Part shown: positions 16,365 through 24,578 of the stretch, one piece after another
Layout of the letters: each line of letters opens with the position of its first letter
Numbering within the stretch: position 1 is the first letter of the stretch
Program-made: the position numbers and the translations under genes
Source of the DNA: Amarobacter sp964507025
GTDB taxonomy: Bacteria; Chloroflexota; Dehalococcoidia; Tepidiformales; Tepidiformaceae
Length of the DNA: 64,000 nucleotides
Assembly: GCA_964507025.1 (NCBI GenBank)
Contig: CAZDOK010000009.1
Location: forward strand, 81,107 to 145,106
Direction: 5' to 3'
Notes under the pieces: generated by a model
What the model saw: the letters and a program-made list of their open reading frames with translations, nothing else
What the model was told of the DNA's origin: nothing
The model's database searches: none

Positions 16365-17591
16365 ATGCCCCCCTCCTCTCCAGGTTCACTCGGCGAGGTC
16401 CTCCGCTACTTTTTCCGGCTGGGGTGCATCGCCTTCGGGGGCCCGGCGGCGCACATCGCGATCATGCGGCGCGAGCTGGTGAACCAGCGCGGCTGGGTCT
16501 CGGACCAGGAGTTCATCGACATGCTCGGGGTCACCAACCTGATCCCGGGCCCCAACTCGACCGAGATGACGATGCACCTGGGCGCCTCTCGGGCTGGCTG
16601 GCGTGGACTCTGGCTGGCGGGGTTCGCCTTCGTTCTTCCCGCCATCGTCATCGTCACGGTCCTGGCCTGGGCCTACGTGCGGTATGGCGACACGCCAGCC
16701 GGCGAAGGCATCATCCTGGGCATCCAGCCGTTCATCCTGGCGGTCATCATCCAGGCGATCTGGGGGCTGCGCGGCACCGCCTTCCGGGGCTACGAAACCC
16801 TCTTCCTCGGGGCGGTCGTCGTCGCCCTGGCCATTGCCGGGATGAACGAGGTGGTGCTGCTGCTGGGCGCCGGGGGGGCGATGCTGATCGTGTCCCTTGC
16901 GATCTGGGCGCTCACAGGGCAGAGCCGGCGCAACCTTCCACCGCTGCCCCGGGCCGGACAGCCGCTCAACAAGATCCGTGGCCCGTTTCGCCGGCGCGAC
17001 TTCGCGCTGCTGCCCTTTCCGGTACCGTGGCCCGTAGTCTCGTTCGCGGCTACCACGCCAGCCGCCTACTCGCTCCTCGAACTGTTCCTCGCCTTCCTCA
17101 AGATCGGCGCCGTGCTCTACGGGAGCGGCTACGTGCTCGTCGCGTTCATGCAGGCGGAATTCGTGGATGGCCGTGGCTGGCTCACGCAGCAGCAGCTCAT
17201 CGATGCGATCGCGGTCGGGCAGTTCACGCCGGGCCCGCTCTTCACCAGCGCCGCCTTCGCCGGCTACGTGATCGACGGCCTGCCCGGAGCGCTCGCCGCA
17301 TCAGCCGGCATCTTCCTGCCCTCGTTCGTGTTGGTCACGCTCACCCATCCGCTCGTCCCGCGCCTCCGCCGGTCACGCTGGGCGGCCCCGTTCCTCGACG
17401 GTGTGAATGTGGCCGCTCTCGCTCTTATGGCAGTGGTCACCTTCGAGCTTGCCAGCGAAGTGCTCGAAGGCTGGTACACCATCTCGCTCTTCTTCATCGG
17501 GGCCGCGGTGCTCATCCGCTTCAACCCGAACAGCGCCTGGCTGGTGCTCGCCGGTATCGGCGCCGGTCTGCTCCACGCCGGGGTCACGTAG
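16365..17591 (+). CDS. chrA: Chromate transporter ChrA
   Basis: 408 aa inner-membrane protein with two homologous CHR halves (about 8-180 and 225-405). The family FGGPAAH motif occurs in the first half; GYVLVAFMQAEFVD and AVGQFTPGPLFTSAAFAGY correspond in the second. ChrA expels chromate, though many homologues have no proven substrate. It follows the response regulator by 50 nt. TAAGCT at 16352-16357 before the ATG may be its -10. Confidence 0.9.
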   Translation: MPPSSPGSLGEVLRYFFRLGCIAFGGPAAHIAIMRRELVNQRGWVSDQEFIDMLGVTNLIPGPNSTEMTMHLGASRAGWRGLWLAGFAFVLPAIVIVTVLAWAYVRYGDTPAGEGIILGIQPFILAVIIQAIWGLRGTAFRGYETLFLGAVVVALAIAGMNEVVLLLGAGGAMLIVSLAIWALTGQSRRNLPPLPRAGQPLNKIRGPFRRRDFALLPFPVPWPVVSFAATTPAAYSLLELFLAFLKIGAVLYGSGYVLVAFMQAEFVDGRGWLTQQQLIDAIAVGQFTPGPLFTSAAFAGYVIDGLPGALAASAGIFLPSFVLVTLTHPLVPRLRRSRWAAPFLDGVNVAALALMAVVTFELASEVLEGWYTISLFFIGAAVLIRFNPNSAWLVLAGIGAGLLHAGVT

Positions 17592-17634
17592 CGACGCGCG
17601 GGCGCACTTCGGGCTTGGGACTTCGCAGTTCGCG

Positions 17635-18174
17635 TCACTTCTCGCTGGCGCGCATCGTCCAGTAGTCGGCCAGCGCCTGGCGGATGACGGCGATGGCGTG
17701 CTCCCGGCCCTGGAATGGGTCGACCACCACCTCCTTCTCCTCCAGTACCTTGTAGTCCAGGAAGAAGCGGTGGATCTCCGTCATCACGTGCGGCGGCGCC
17801 TGGTCGAGCTCCTTGATGTGGTCCACCGCCGGATCGTGCGCATGGACCGCGAGGATCTTGTCGTCGGCCTTGCCCTGGTCGCGCATGTGCATGAGGCCGA
17901 TGGGCCGCACGTGCATCAGGGTCAGGGGGTGGACCGGCTCCTGGCCGAGCACCAGCACGTCCAGCGGGTCGCCATCGTCGCAGAAGCTGCGCGGGATGAA
18001 GCCGTAGTTCGCCGGGTAGCGGACCGAGCTGTAGAGAACGCGGTCGAGCTTGAGGATGCCGCTCGCCTTGTCGAGTTCGTACTTGTTCTTGCTGCCTGCC
18101 GGGATCTCAATGACCACCGGGAGATGCGTCTCGATCTTCTCGGGATCGACCGCGATGTCGTGCCACGGGTGCAT
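17635..18174 (-). CDS. ppa: Inorganic pyrophosphatase (family I)
   Basis: 179 aa cytoplasmic Mg2+-dependent enzyme hydrolysing PPi to phosphate. Family I signature CDDGDPLDVLVL (about 65-76) with metal-binding Asp residues, NKYELDKASGILKLDRVLYS near the N-terminus and YPANYGFIPRS. Length is typical. ATG start with GAGGG upstream. Convergent with chrA (43 nt apart). Confidence 0.95.
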   Translation of the reverse strand: MHPWHDIAVDPEKIETHLPVVIEIPAGSKNKYELDKASGILKLDRVLYSSVRYPANYGFIPRSFCDDGDPLDVLVLGQEPVHPLTLMHVRPIGLMHMRDQGKADDKILAVHAHDPAVDHIKELDQAPPHVMTEIHRFFLDYKVLEEKEVVVDPFQGREHAIAVIRQALADYWTMRASEK

Positions 18175-18293
18175 GGCCCTCGGGTGCTCCGGTAAGTGAG
18201 TTGAATCGAGTGTTGCACACGCAGGCCTGACGGCAATCGCTCTGTGTCACCAGGCGCTTTGCGCTGTACCTCGCCCTTACTACCGTCGCGCGC

Positions 18294-18884
18294 ATGGCCA
18301 CCCTCAGCGACATCCGAACCCGCCTCCGCATCGACCTCGGCGACCCCGCAAGCGACCGCTGGGACGACGACACGCTCGATCGCCACATCGCCCACGCGCT
18401 TTCCGAGCTGAGCACCGCGTGTCCGCGCGAGCTGACCGCCGGCCTGGCCACCACACCCGGCAGTCGCGAGCTCTCGCTCGCATCCATCGAGGGCCTTCTC
18501 GAGGTCGAGGCGGTCGAATACCCGGTCGACCACTTCCCGCCCTGCTACGTCCGGTTCGCCACCTGGGAAGGCTCGCTCACCCTGCATACGGCGACGGCCC
18601 CCGATGGCGGCGATGCCCGCCTGTACTGCATCGCGGGGCACTCGCTCGATGACGAGGGGACGACGCTCACGGCCGTGCTCGAGGACGTGCTGGTGCTGGG
18701 CGCGGCCGCCCATGCCGCACTGGAGCTCTCGTCGGCCACCATCGAGCAGCTCAACCTGAACGGCGGCACGCCCGCGGCCTACGCGGCCATGGCGCGAGCG
18801 CGGCTCACGGCCTTCCACCAGCTCCTGCGCCTTCAGGGCCGCAAGAACCGTGTGCGGACGCGGACCCTCTACACGCCCGCCTGA
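18294..18884 (+). CDS. Phage head-tail adaptor-like protein
   Basis: 196 aa, soluble. The N-terminus (LSDIRTRLRIDLGD, then RWDDDTLDRHIAHALSELS) resembles phage head-tail connector/adaptor proteins, which begin with such a helical pair; the C-terminus is helical and Ala-rich. No other phage gene is adjacent. It is one of three isolated phage-structural-like genes in this window. ATG 18294 follows TACTAC (18279-18284) by 9 nt, so it is probably leaderless. Identification is by pattern only. Confidence 0.6.
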   Translation: MATLSDIRTRLRIDLGDPASDRWDDDTLDRHIAHALSELSTACPRELTAGLATTPGSRELSLASIEGLLEVEAVEYPVDHFPPCYVRFATWEGSLTLHTATAPDGGDARLYCIAGHSLDDEGTTLTAVLEDVLVLGAAAHAALELSSATIEQLNLNGGTPAAYAAMARARLTAFHQLLRLQGRKNRVRTRTLYTPA

Positions 18885-18917
18885 GTCCTCGGCGCGGGCG
18901 GCCCCGATCACCGCCGT

Positions 18918-19445
18918 TCACACCTCGCACACAAGGTGAATGTCCTCCGGTTCCAGCTCAAACAGGCGTGGATCCGGCTCGGCGAGCAGCTGGCACCCGC
19001 ACGCCAGGTAGAAGCGCACGGTCCGCTCCGTTGGCGTGGCTGAGACGTATATGCGCCGCGCACCGCGTATTCGGGCCTCTCGCAGCGCCAGCTCGAACAG
19101 CTTCTTCCCTATTCCGGTCCCACGTGTTTCCGCGCTCACATGCAGGAAACCTAGCTGCAACGTCCGGCCATCGGTGCCAAAGAAGCCATGCTCGAGCACG
19201 GCGACGCCGACGATCCGCCCACCGTCAAACGCCCCGCCGAACCACGAACCCGCATCGAAGGAGGCCTCGAACAGGGGCGTCAGCTCCGCCGGCTTGCCTT
19301 CACCCCACCCCGGCACATCGAACGGGTGTGTCGCCAGTGCAAGCCCGCCCGGCCCGGCGACAAAGATGTTCTCAATCCGCTCACGGCGGTCGATCGTCCA
19401 GATCGACGGGATCTCCTCGCGTCGCAACTCCCGCAACTCGGTCAT
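18918..19445 (-). CDS. GNAT family N-acetyltransferase
   Basis: 175 aa. GNAT fold with the acetyl-CoA loop in GFLHVSAETRGTGIGKKLFE (99-118) and the late motif ATPTERTVRFYLACGC. Acceptor unknown. ATG 19445 is supported by GATACT (19459-19454) eight nt upstream. Divergent from lysA with a very short shared promoter region. Confidence 0.88.
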   Translation of the reverse strand: MTELRELRREEIPSIWTIDRRERIENIFVAGPGGLALATHPFDVPGWGEGKPAELTPLFEASFDAGSWFGGAFDGGRIVGVAVLEHGFFGTDGRTLQLGFLHVSAETRGTGIGKKLFELALREARIRGARRIYVSATPTERTVRFYLACGCQLLAEPDPRLFELEPEDIHLVCEV

Positions 19446-19514
19446 GAGCACCCAGTATCCAACGGGGCCGCCGAATCCCCAATCCGAAATCAGCGGATGT
19501 CCTACCATCTCCCC

Positions 19515-20789
19515 ATGGACCTCTCCCAGTACCCGCTCGAGGCGATCGCCGAAAAGGTCGGCACGCCGTTCTACTTCTACGATGGCGCGATCCTGAACCA
19601 GAAGTTCGCCGAGCTCGCCCGGCTGACCGATGGCGACCGCCTCCAGTGCCGTTTCGCCGTCAAGGCCAACTCCGCGCGCAAGGTCCTCGAAGCCGCCCGC
19701 GCCCACGGCATGTGGATCGACGCGGTGAGCGGCAACGAGGTGCTCCGCGCGAAACGCGCCGGTTTCGCCATGGGCAACGAACCGCCCGTTGTGATGTATA
19801 CGGCCGATGTGTTCCGCGACAACGCTCTCCAGGTCGTGGTCGAGCACGACATCCTCCCGAACATCGGGTCCCCCGGCATGATCCGGGAGCTCGCCGAGGC
19901 CGGCTACCGGGGGCCCATTGCCATCCGCATCAATCCCGGGTTCGGGCATGGCCACGTGCAGGCGTGCGATACCGGCGGCCCCTCTTCGAAGCACGGTATC
20001 TGGTACGAGGACCACGCGCGGGTGAAGGCCATGGCCGCCGAGGCCGGCTTCCCGGTGGTGGCGCTCCACGCGCACGTCGGCACGGGCCCGCAGATCCGCG
20101 AGTTCAGCGAGAACATGAAGAAGCTGGTCGCGCTCTTCGGCCACCTGCTGCCGCAGTACCCGGATGCGCGGGCCGTGAACCTGGGCGGCGGCATCCCGCA
20201 CCCCTACCGGCCCGGCGCCGAACCGTACCCGCTCGACGAGTACCGCGACATCCTGCAGGAGGGCGTGCGCCAGCTCACGGCGGCCGCCGAGCGGCCCATC
20301 GGCATCGAGATCGAGCCGGGCCGCTACCCGGTGGCCGGCATGGCCCTCCTCGTCGCCCGCGTGAAAGACGTGAAGGCCACCCGCTCGAACGAAAAGGGCC
20401 CGGGCCACCAGTTCATCATGGTGGACGCGGGCTTCAATGACCTGATCAGGCCGGCGATGTACGGTTCCTACCACCACATCTCGATCGCCGGCGCGGGCGA
20501 GCGTCGCGCGCCCGAACCGTTCGTCGTCGCGGGGCCGCTCTGCGAAAGCGGCGACGTGTTCACCCGCGACGACCAGGAGTTGTTGCAACCGCGCGACCTG
20601 CCGAGGCCGGAGCCGGGCGACCTCCTGGTCCTCCACGACGCGGGCGCCTATGGCACTGCCATGTCGTCGAACTACGTCTCGATGGGCCGGGCCGCCCAGG
20701 TGTACTGGGAGGAAGGCCAGGCGACGCTGATTTCCCGTCGCGAGACGCTGGACGACATCGTCAGGATGGAGTGCCAAGAGGCGCTGTAA
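19515..20789 (+). CDS. lysA: Diaminopimelate decarboxylase
   Basis: 424 aa PLP enzyme of fold type III producing L-lysine from meso-diaminopimelate. PLP lysine K50 in CRFAVKANSARK, Gly loop GGGIPHPY, EIEPGRYPVAG, active-site Cys in GPLCESGDVFTRD, and YGTAMSSNY. Length is that of the family. ATG 19515 is preceded by TACCAT at six nt, a leaderless start; ATG 19497 in frame is the alternative. Some paralogues decarboxylate other amino acids, but the motifs fit LysA. Confidence 0.9.
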   Translation: MDLSQYPLEAIAEKVGTPFYFYDGAILNQKFAELARLTDGDRLQCRFAVKANSARKVLEAARAHGMWIDAVSGNEVLRAKRAGFAMGNEPPVVMYTADVFRDNALQVVVEHDILPNIGSPGMIRELAEAGYRGPIAIRINPGFGHGHVQACDTGGPSSKHGIWYEDHARVKAMAAEAGFPVVALHAHVGTGPQIREFSENMKKLVALFGHLLPQYPDARAVNLGGGIPHPYRPGAEPYPLDEYRDILQEGVRQLTAAAERPIGIEIEPGRYPVAGMALLVARVKDVKATRSNEKGPGHQFIMVDAGFNDLIRPAMYGSYHHISIAGAGERRAPEPFVVAGPLCESGDVFTRDDQELLQPRDLPRPEPGDLLVLHDAGAYGTAMSSNYVSMGRAAQVYWEEGQATLISRRETLDDIVRMECQEAL

Positions 20790-21067
20790 GCGGGGGAGAA
20801 CTCCCATCCGAGGCGCGTCGGTGATGACGCGCTGCAGCGCCGGTACCACCACCTGCGGTGGCACTGCTCCGCACGCGGTGACTCGCGCCCCGGCATCCCC
20901 CGCGTTCGGGCGACGGACATNNNNNNNNNNCAGCGCGCCATCACTGGCGCGCCTCGGGAATCGCTTGCTCGCTCGCGCGCCCGCGATGGGCGTTGGGGTG
21001 GTTCAAGCGGGGGCGGAGCCACGCGACTCCGTGCGCCTTTGGCGCGCCCGCGATACCCTCGAACTCG
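20790..21067. other. Gene-free, hairpin-rich stretch containing an assembly gap
   Basis: Ten Ns at 20921-20930 mark a scaffold join. On the left, GCGCGTC-GGTGAT-GACGCGC (20813-20832) and CCACC-TGC-GGTGG form hairpins. On the right, GCGCGCC-ATCACT-GGCGCGC (20933-20952) does the same. GATACC (21052-21057) is a candidate -10 for the next gene. True gap length is unknown and could hide a small gene. Confidence 0.7.
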
Positions 21068-22081
21068 ATGGCTGAACCGCTGCGCGCCGCCGTTATCGGG
21101 CTCGGGTCGATGGGCGCGAACCATGCCCGCGTCCTCAGCGACACTCCCGGGGTCGAGCTCGTGGCGGTCGCCGATGCCGACCCGGAGCGCGTGAAGAAGA
21201 CCATCGGCGGGCGCCCCATCCCGGGCTTCCCCGACGCCGCCAACCTTCTCCGCGAGACCCGCCCCGCCATGGTCTCCATCGTTGTGCCGACACAGCTGCA
21301 CGAGGCGGTCGCACTCGAGGCGATCACGGCGGGGGCCCATGTCCTGGTCGAGAAGCCGATCGCCGCCTCGCTGCCCGCCGCCGCCCGCATCGCCCGCGCC
21401 GCCGAGGCGGCCGGCGTGCTGCTGACGGTCGGCCACATCGAGCGCTTCAACCCGGCCATCGGCGAGCTCAAGAAACGGCTCGACCAGGGGCAGGGCGGAC
21501 GGGTGCTCCAGCTTCGCGCGCGCCGCGTCGGCCCCTTCCCCCACCGCATCCGCGACGTCGGCGTGATCCACGACCTCGGCCCGCACGACATCGACATCAT
21601 GCGCTACCTGCTCGGCGACGAGATCGAGCGCGTCTACGCCGAGTCGCGCAGCCACATCGCCACCGGCAACGAGGACCTGTTCGCGGGCTTCGTCGACTTC
21701 CGCGGCGGCGCGATGGGGCTGCTCGATATCAACTGGCTCACCCCGATGAAGGAACGCTCGCTCACGGTCCTCTGCGAGCGCGGCATGTTCGTGGTCGACT
21801 ACGCGGCGCAATCGCTGGCGTTCTACGAGAACTACGCCGCCGCCGCGCGAGAGGGCAGCTACGCAAGCGTGACCGAGGGCCCCATGACCCGCTACCCCAT
21901 CGCCAACCGCGAGCCGTTGCGGGTGGAGCTCGAGGCCTTCCGCGATGCGGTCGCGAACCGCGGCCCGGCGCCGGTCAGCGCACACGACGGCATGGCCGCG
22001 CTCGCCGTCGCCGAAGCGCTCGTACGCTCGGGCGAGACCGGCATGCCGGTGCAGGTCGAAGAGGTAACGGCCGCGCCATGA
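21068..22081 (+). CDS. Gfo/Idh/MocA family oxidoreductase
   Basis: 337 aa NAD(P)-dependent sugar oxidoreductase. N-terminal Rossmann motif AVIGLGSMGANHARVL, VEKPIAASL (the EKP motif with catalytic Lys) and the helix IRDVGVIHDLGPHDIDIM. Such enzymes act on nucleotide-activated sugars. The 4-nt ATGA overlap with the downstream UDP-sugar dehydrogenase implies one pathway, for example a modified glycan precursor. ATG 21068 lies 10 nt after GATACC. Upstream in-frame codons are not supported. Confidence 0.88.
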   Translation: MAEPLRAAVIGLGSMGANHARVLSDTPGVELVAVADADPERVKKTIGGRPIPGFPDAANLLRETRPAMVSIVVPTQLHEAVALEAITAGAHVLVEKPIAASLPAAARIARAAEAAGVLLTVGHIERFNPAIGELKKRLDQGQGGRVLQLRARRVGPFPHRIRDVGVIHDLGPHDIDIMRYLLGDEIERVYAESRSHIATGNEDLFAGFVDFRGGAMGLLDINWLTPMKERSLTVLCERGMFVVDYAAQSLAFYENYAAAAREGSYASVTEGPMTRYPIANREPLRVELEAFRDAVANRGPAPVSAHDGMAALAVAEALVRSGETGMPVQVEEVTAAP

Positions 22082-23349
22082 ACGTCGCCGTCGTCGGCAT
22101 CGGGCGCATCGGGCTGCCGGTGGCGGCCACCATCGCCTCGAAGGGTCACCGGGTGTTCGGCTGCGACGTCAACGCCGCCCTGGTCGACCGCGTGAACCGC
22201 GCTGAGAACCCCATCCCCGATGAAGCTGGCCTCGACGCGATGCTGCGCGAGGTCGTCGCCTCGGGGAACTTCACCGCTACTACCGATACGGCCGGGGCGG
22301 TCGCCCAGTGCCAGGTGGTGCTCTTCGCGGTGCGCGTCGACATCGACGGCGAGGGCCGGGCCGACCTCCAGTACCTGCTCTCCGCAGCCGACGACGTGGC
22401 CCGCGCGCTCCAGCCGGGCACGCTCTGCATCTTCGATACGACGCTGCCGGTGGGCACCACACGAAAGGTGCTCGCCCCCCGGCTCGAAGCCGGAGGAAAG
22501 CAACTTGGCGTCGACTTCCACGTCGCCTTTAGCCCCGAGCGGCTGCTCATGGGGCGCGTCATCGAGGACCTGACGAAGTATCCGAAGGTGGTCGGCGGGG
22601 TGGACCCGGAGGGCGGCGCCCGCGCGGCCGCGTTCTACCGCGAGGTCTTCGGCGGCGAAGTGATGGAGCTCGCAAGCGCCGAGGCCGCCGAGCTCTCGAA
22701 GCTGGCCGAGGGGGCGTATCGCGACCTGAACATCGCCCTCGCGAACGAACTTGCGATGATCGCCGACGTGCACGGCATCGACGTGGCCGAAGTGATACGG
22801 GCGGCGAACTCGCAGCCCTACTCGCACATCCACGTGCCGGGCACGGGGGTGGGCGGCCACTGCATTCCCGTCTACCCGCGCTTCCTGATGCAGGGCGAGG
22901 GGCCGAGCGCGCTCTCGGCGCTGGGGCGTCGCGTGAACGACGCGATGCCGGGCTACGTGGTCGACCGCGTGGCGGACCTGCTGGGCGGGCTCGAAGGGAA
23001 GCGCGTGCTCATCCTCGGGCTGACCTTCCGGCCGGATGTGGCCGTGACGTTCCACACGAACGCGGTCGACCTTCTGCGCGAGTTCCGCGAGCGCGGCGCG
23101 GTGGTCGCCGGGCACGACGCGCTCCTGAGCGACGCCGGCGTGCGCGAGCTCGGCTTCGAGCCGGCGCCGCAGCCGCTCGCCGGGTACGACGTGGCCGTCG
23201 TGCACGCGAACCACCGTGCCTACGCGGCCCTCGACTGGGGCAAGGTGGCGCCGCTCATCGTCGATGCGCGGAATGCGCTCGACCGGGCGGCGGTGGAGGC
23301 GGCGGGCGTTCGTTACCTGGGCGTGGGCCGGCCGGTCTCGGGGGGCTGA
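22078..23349 (+). CDS. UDP-N-acetyl-hexosamine/nucleotide sugar dehydrogenase
   Basis: 423 aa enzyme of the UDP-glucose/GDP-mannose dehydrogenase family oxidising the C6 hydroxyl of a nucleotide sugar to a uronate. NAD site VVGIGRIGLPVA (5-16), CIFDTTLPVGTTRKV, FSPERLLMG, catalytic Cys262 in GVGGHCIPVYPRFL, and C-terminal LGLTFRPDVAVTFHTNAVDL. Family relatives include WecC and WbpA/WbpO. Translationally coupled to the upstream Gfo/Idh gene. Confidence 0.9.
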   Translation: MNVAVVGIGRIGLPVAATIASKGHRVFGCDVNAALVDRVNRAENPIPDEAGLDAMLREVVASGNFTATTDTAGAVAQCQVVLFAVRVDIDGEGRADLQYLLSAADDVARALQPGTLCIFDTTLPVGTTRKVLAPRLEAGGKQLGVDFHVAFSPERLLMGRVIEDLTKYPKVVGGVDPEGGARAAAFYREVFGGEVMELASAEAAELSKLAEGAYRDLNIALANELAMIADVHGIDVAEVIRAANSQPYSHIHVPGTGVGGHCIPVYPRFLMQGEGPSALSALGRRVNDAMPGYVVDRVADLLGGLEGKRVLILGLTFRPDVAVTFHTNAVDLLREFRERGAVVAGHDALLSDAGVRELGFEPAPQPLAGYDVAVVHANHRAYAALDWGKVAPLIVDARNALDRAAVEAAGVRYLGVGRPVSGG

Positions 23350-23363
23350 GGCCTTACTGTGTG

Positions 23364-23615
23364 TCAGGCGAAGGTGGGGAGCCCGAGACCGGCATCACCT
23401 ATGAGCTGTTCAACCTTGCGTGCGAACGGCACGTCGCTGAGTTCCACGCCCTCGCTCGCATCGATGAACTCGATGCCAACGACCGCGCCGTCCTCAGAAT
23501 AGTCGATGAGGCGCATGTCATCCAGCGGATGTGTCTTTGCGACCCTTGCGTTCGGGGCCAGCCGGACATAGAGCACGTCGGCCTCGCGGTCGTACTCGAC
23601 GGATACCTCAGCCAT
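23364..23615 (-). CDS. DUF2283 domain protein
   Basis: 83 aa. DUF2283 pattern: VEYDREADVLYVRLAP followed by VVGIEFIDASEGV. The second member of a two-gene unit, 15 nt after the corrected end of the DUF4258-like gene. DUF4258/DUF2283 pairs are common and toxin-antitoxin-like in arrangement; function is unproven. Convergent with the nucleotide sugar dehydrogenase (15 nt). Confidence 0.82.
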   Translation of the reverse strand: MAEVSVEYDREADVLYVRLAPNARVAKTHPLDDMRLIDYSEDGAVVGIEFIDASEGVELSDVPFARKVEQLIGDAGLGLPTFA

Positions 23616-23630
23616 GGGTCGCCTCCAGAG

Positions 23631-23913
23631 TCACTCGTCGCCTTCCCAGACTACGGTCTTCACGAATGGTGGGCTGGAACCACGCGCGACGTACACCTTT
23701 AGATTTCGGCCCTGATACTCGCCGATGAATATCTCCGTGGGACCGGCATTTTCCCGGGCCGGAGCAGGCCGACGTGTGATAGCGCGCAAGCACCCATCGC
23801 ACGGCTTCTTCCGAGATATCGCGCTCGGCCATTCGCTTCCACGCGTACGGCCGAATCACCGGAGGGTCGGCAGGGGGCTCGCCGCTCTCGGTCACGCGAA
23901 AATGATAGACCAT
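23631..23913 (-). pseudogene. DUF4258-like gene with a frameshift
   Basis: The N-terminal frame (VIRPYAWKRMAERDISEEAV, then RWVLARYHT) is DUF4258-like. The family-like C-terminal half (ENAGPTEIFIGEYQGRN, then LKVYVARGSSPPFVK and VVWEGDE) is in another frame and ends at TGA 23633-23631. Removing one base near 23770-23775 joins them into one protein of about 94 aa that stops 15 nt before the DUF2283 start. Without correction the frame runs on to 23608 and overlaps that gene. It could be a true lesion or a base-calling error. Confidence 0.65.
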
Positions 23914-23954
23914 GGGTCAAGCCAGTTTGCGCGGTCCTCGGTGCTCCGAGCGCC

Positions 23955-24428
23955 CTAGCGCCGGATCTTCTTGTTATCCCAGGTCACCGTGTGCTTTGGC
24001 GTGAAGACCACCCAGCGCCAGTGGCGCCCGCGCGCGGTCGACTCGTTCTTGCGCGGTTCCGACGGTTCGCCGTGGCCGCCGGCGTACTTCTTGCCCATCT
24101 GCCAGCGCACCTCTTCCATGCCGGGCTCGGCGGCCTCGGCCTCGAGGTCTTCGAGCACCTTCGCGGTCCCCTGGAACATCGCCCCCTGGAGCTCCGGGAA
24201 GCGCTCGTTGCGGTCGACCAGGATGGTCGCGGTGGGGTTCCGGCGGAGGTTCACCACCTTCTGTCCGCGGCAGTAGAAGAAGATCTTGCCCTGGGCCCAG
24301 CCGAACCAGAGCGGCGTGAGGTTGATCCGCGTGCCCGGGCCGATGGTAGCGACGCGCATGTTCCACGAGCTCAGCATCATCTCGTCGAGCTCTTCAGGGG
24401 TGAGCGAAAGTTCCTTTGGGATCGGCAT
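23955..24428 (-). CDS. Pyridoxamine 5'-phosphate oxidase family protein
   Basis: 157 aa split-barrel flavin/F420-binding protein. NMRVATIGPGTRINLTPLWF and VNLRRNPTATILVD are typical of the PPOX/F420-dependent group, and the C-terminus ends RWVVFTPKHTVTWDNKKI. Cofactor (FMN, haem or F420) is not decided by sequence. ATG with GAGGTACCCC upstream. Confidence 0.85.
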   Translation of the reverse strand: MPIPKELSLTPEELDEMMLSSWNMRVATIGPGTRINLTPLWFGWAQGKIFFYCRGQKVVNLRRNPTATILVDRNERFPELQGAMFQGTAKVLEDLEAEAAEPGMEEVRWQMGKKYAGGHGEPSEPRKNESTARGRHWRWVVFTPKHTVTWDNKKIRR

Positions 24429-24484
24429 GGGGTACCTCGAACAGATGGTGCCGGGATGATACGCTGTTCAGCGTTCGCACCCGG

Positions 24485-24558
24485 GCGGGTGTGGTTCAAT
24501 GGCAGAACGCGACCTTCCCAAGGTTGAGACGAGGGTTCGATTCCCTTCGCCCGCTCCA
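24485..24558 (+). tRNA. tRNA-Gly (anticodon CCC)
   Basis: Acceptor GCGGGTG pairs with CGCCCGC (one G-U). D-arm GGTTCAATGGCAG, anticodon stem-loop CGACC-TTCCCAA-GGTTG gives CCC, and T-arm GAGGGTTCGATTCCCTT. Discriminator T and encoded CCA (24556-24558). A palindrome ACGCTG-TT-CAGCGT (24461-24474) and GATACG lie just upstream in the probable promoter. Confidence 0.96.
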
Positions 24559-24578
24559 CTCCCCATCGCTTTTCCCGG

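Noticed and set aside
18918..20864. A 648-codon minus-strand frame covering lysA and the GNAT gene
   Set aside because: Only the last 175 codons (GNAT) make sense. The rest is antisense to lysA, whose catalytic motifs are clear on the + strand.
20821..20914. T-box-like strings (GGTGGCAC on +, GGTGGTACCGG on -) near the assembly gap
   Set aside because: The core AGGGTGGNACCGCG is not matched cleanly on either strand, and no aminoacyl-tRNA synthetase or amino-acid gene follows in the needed orientation.
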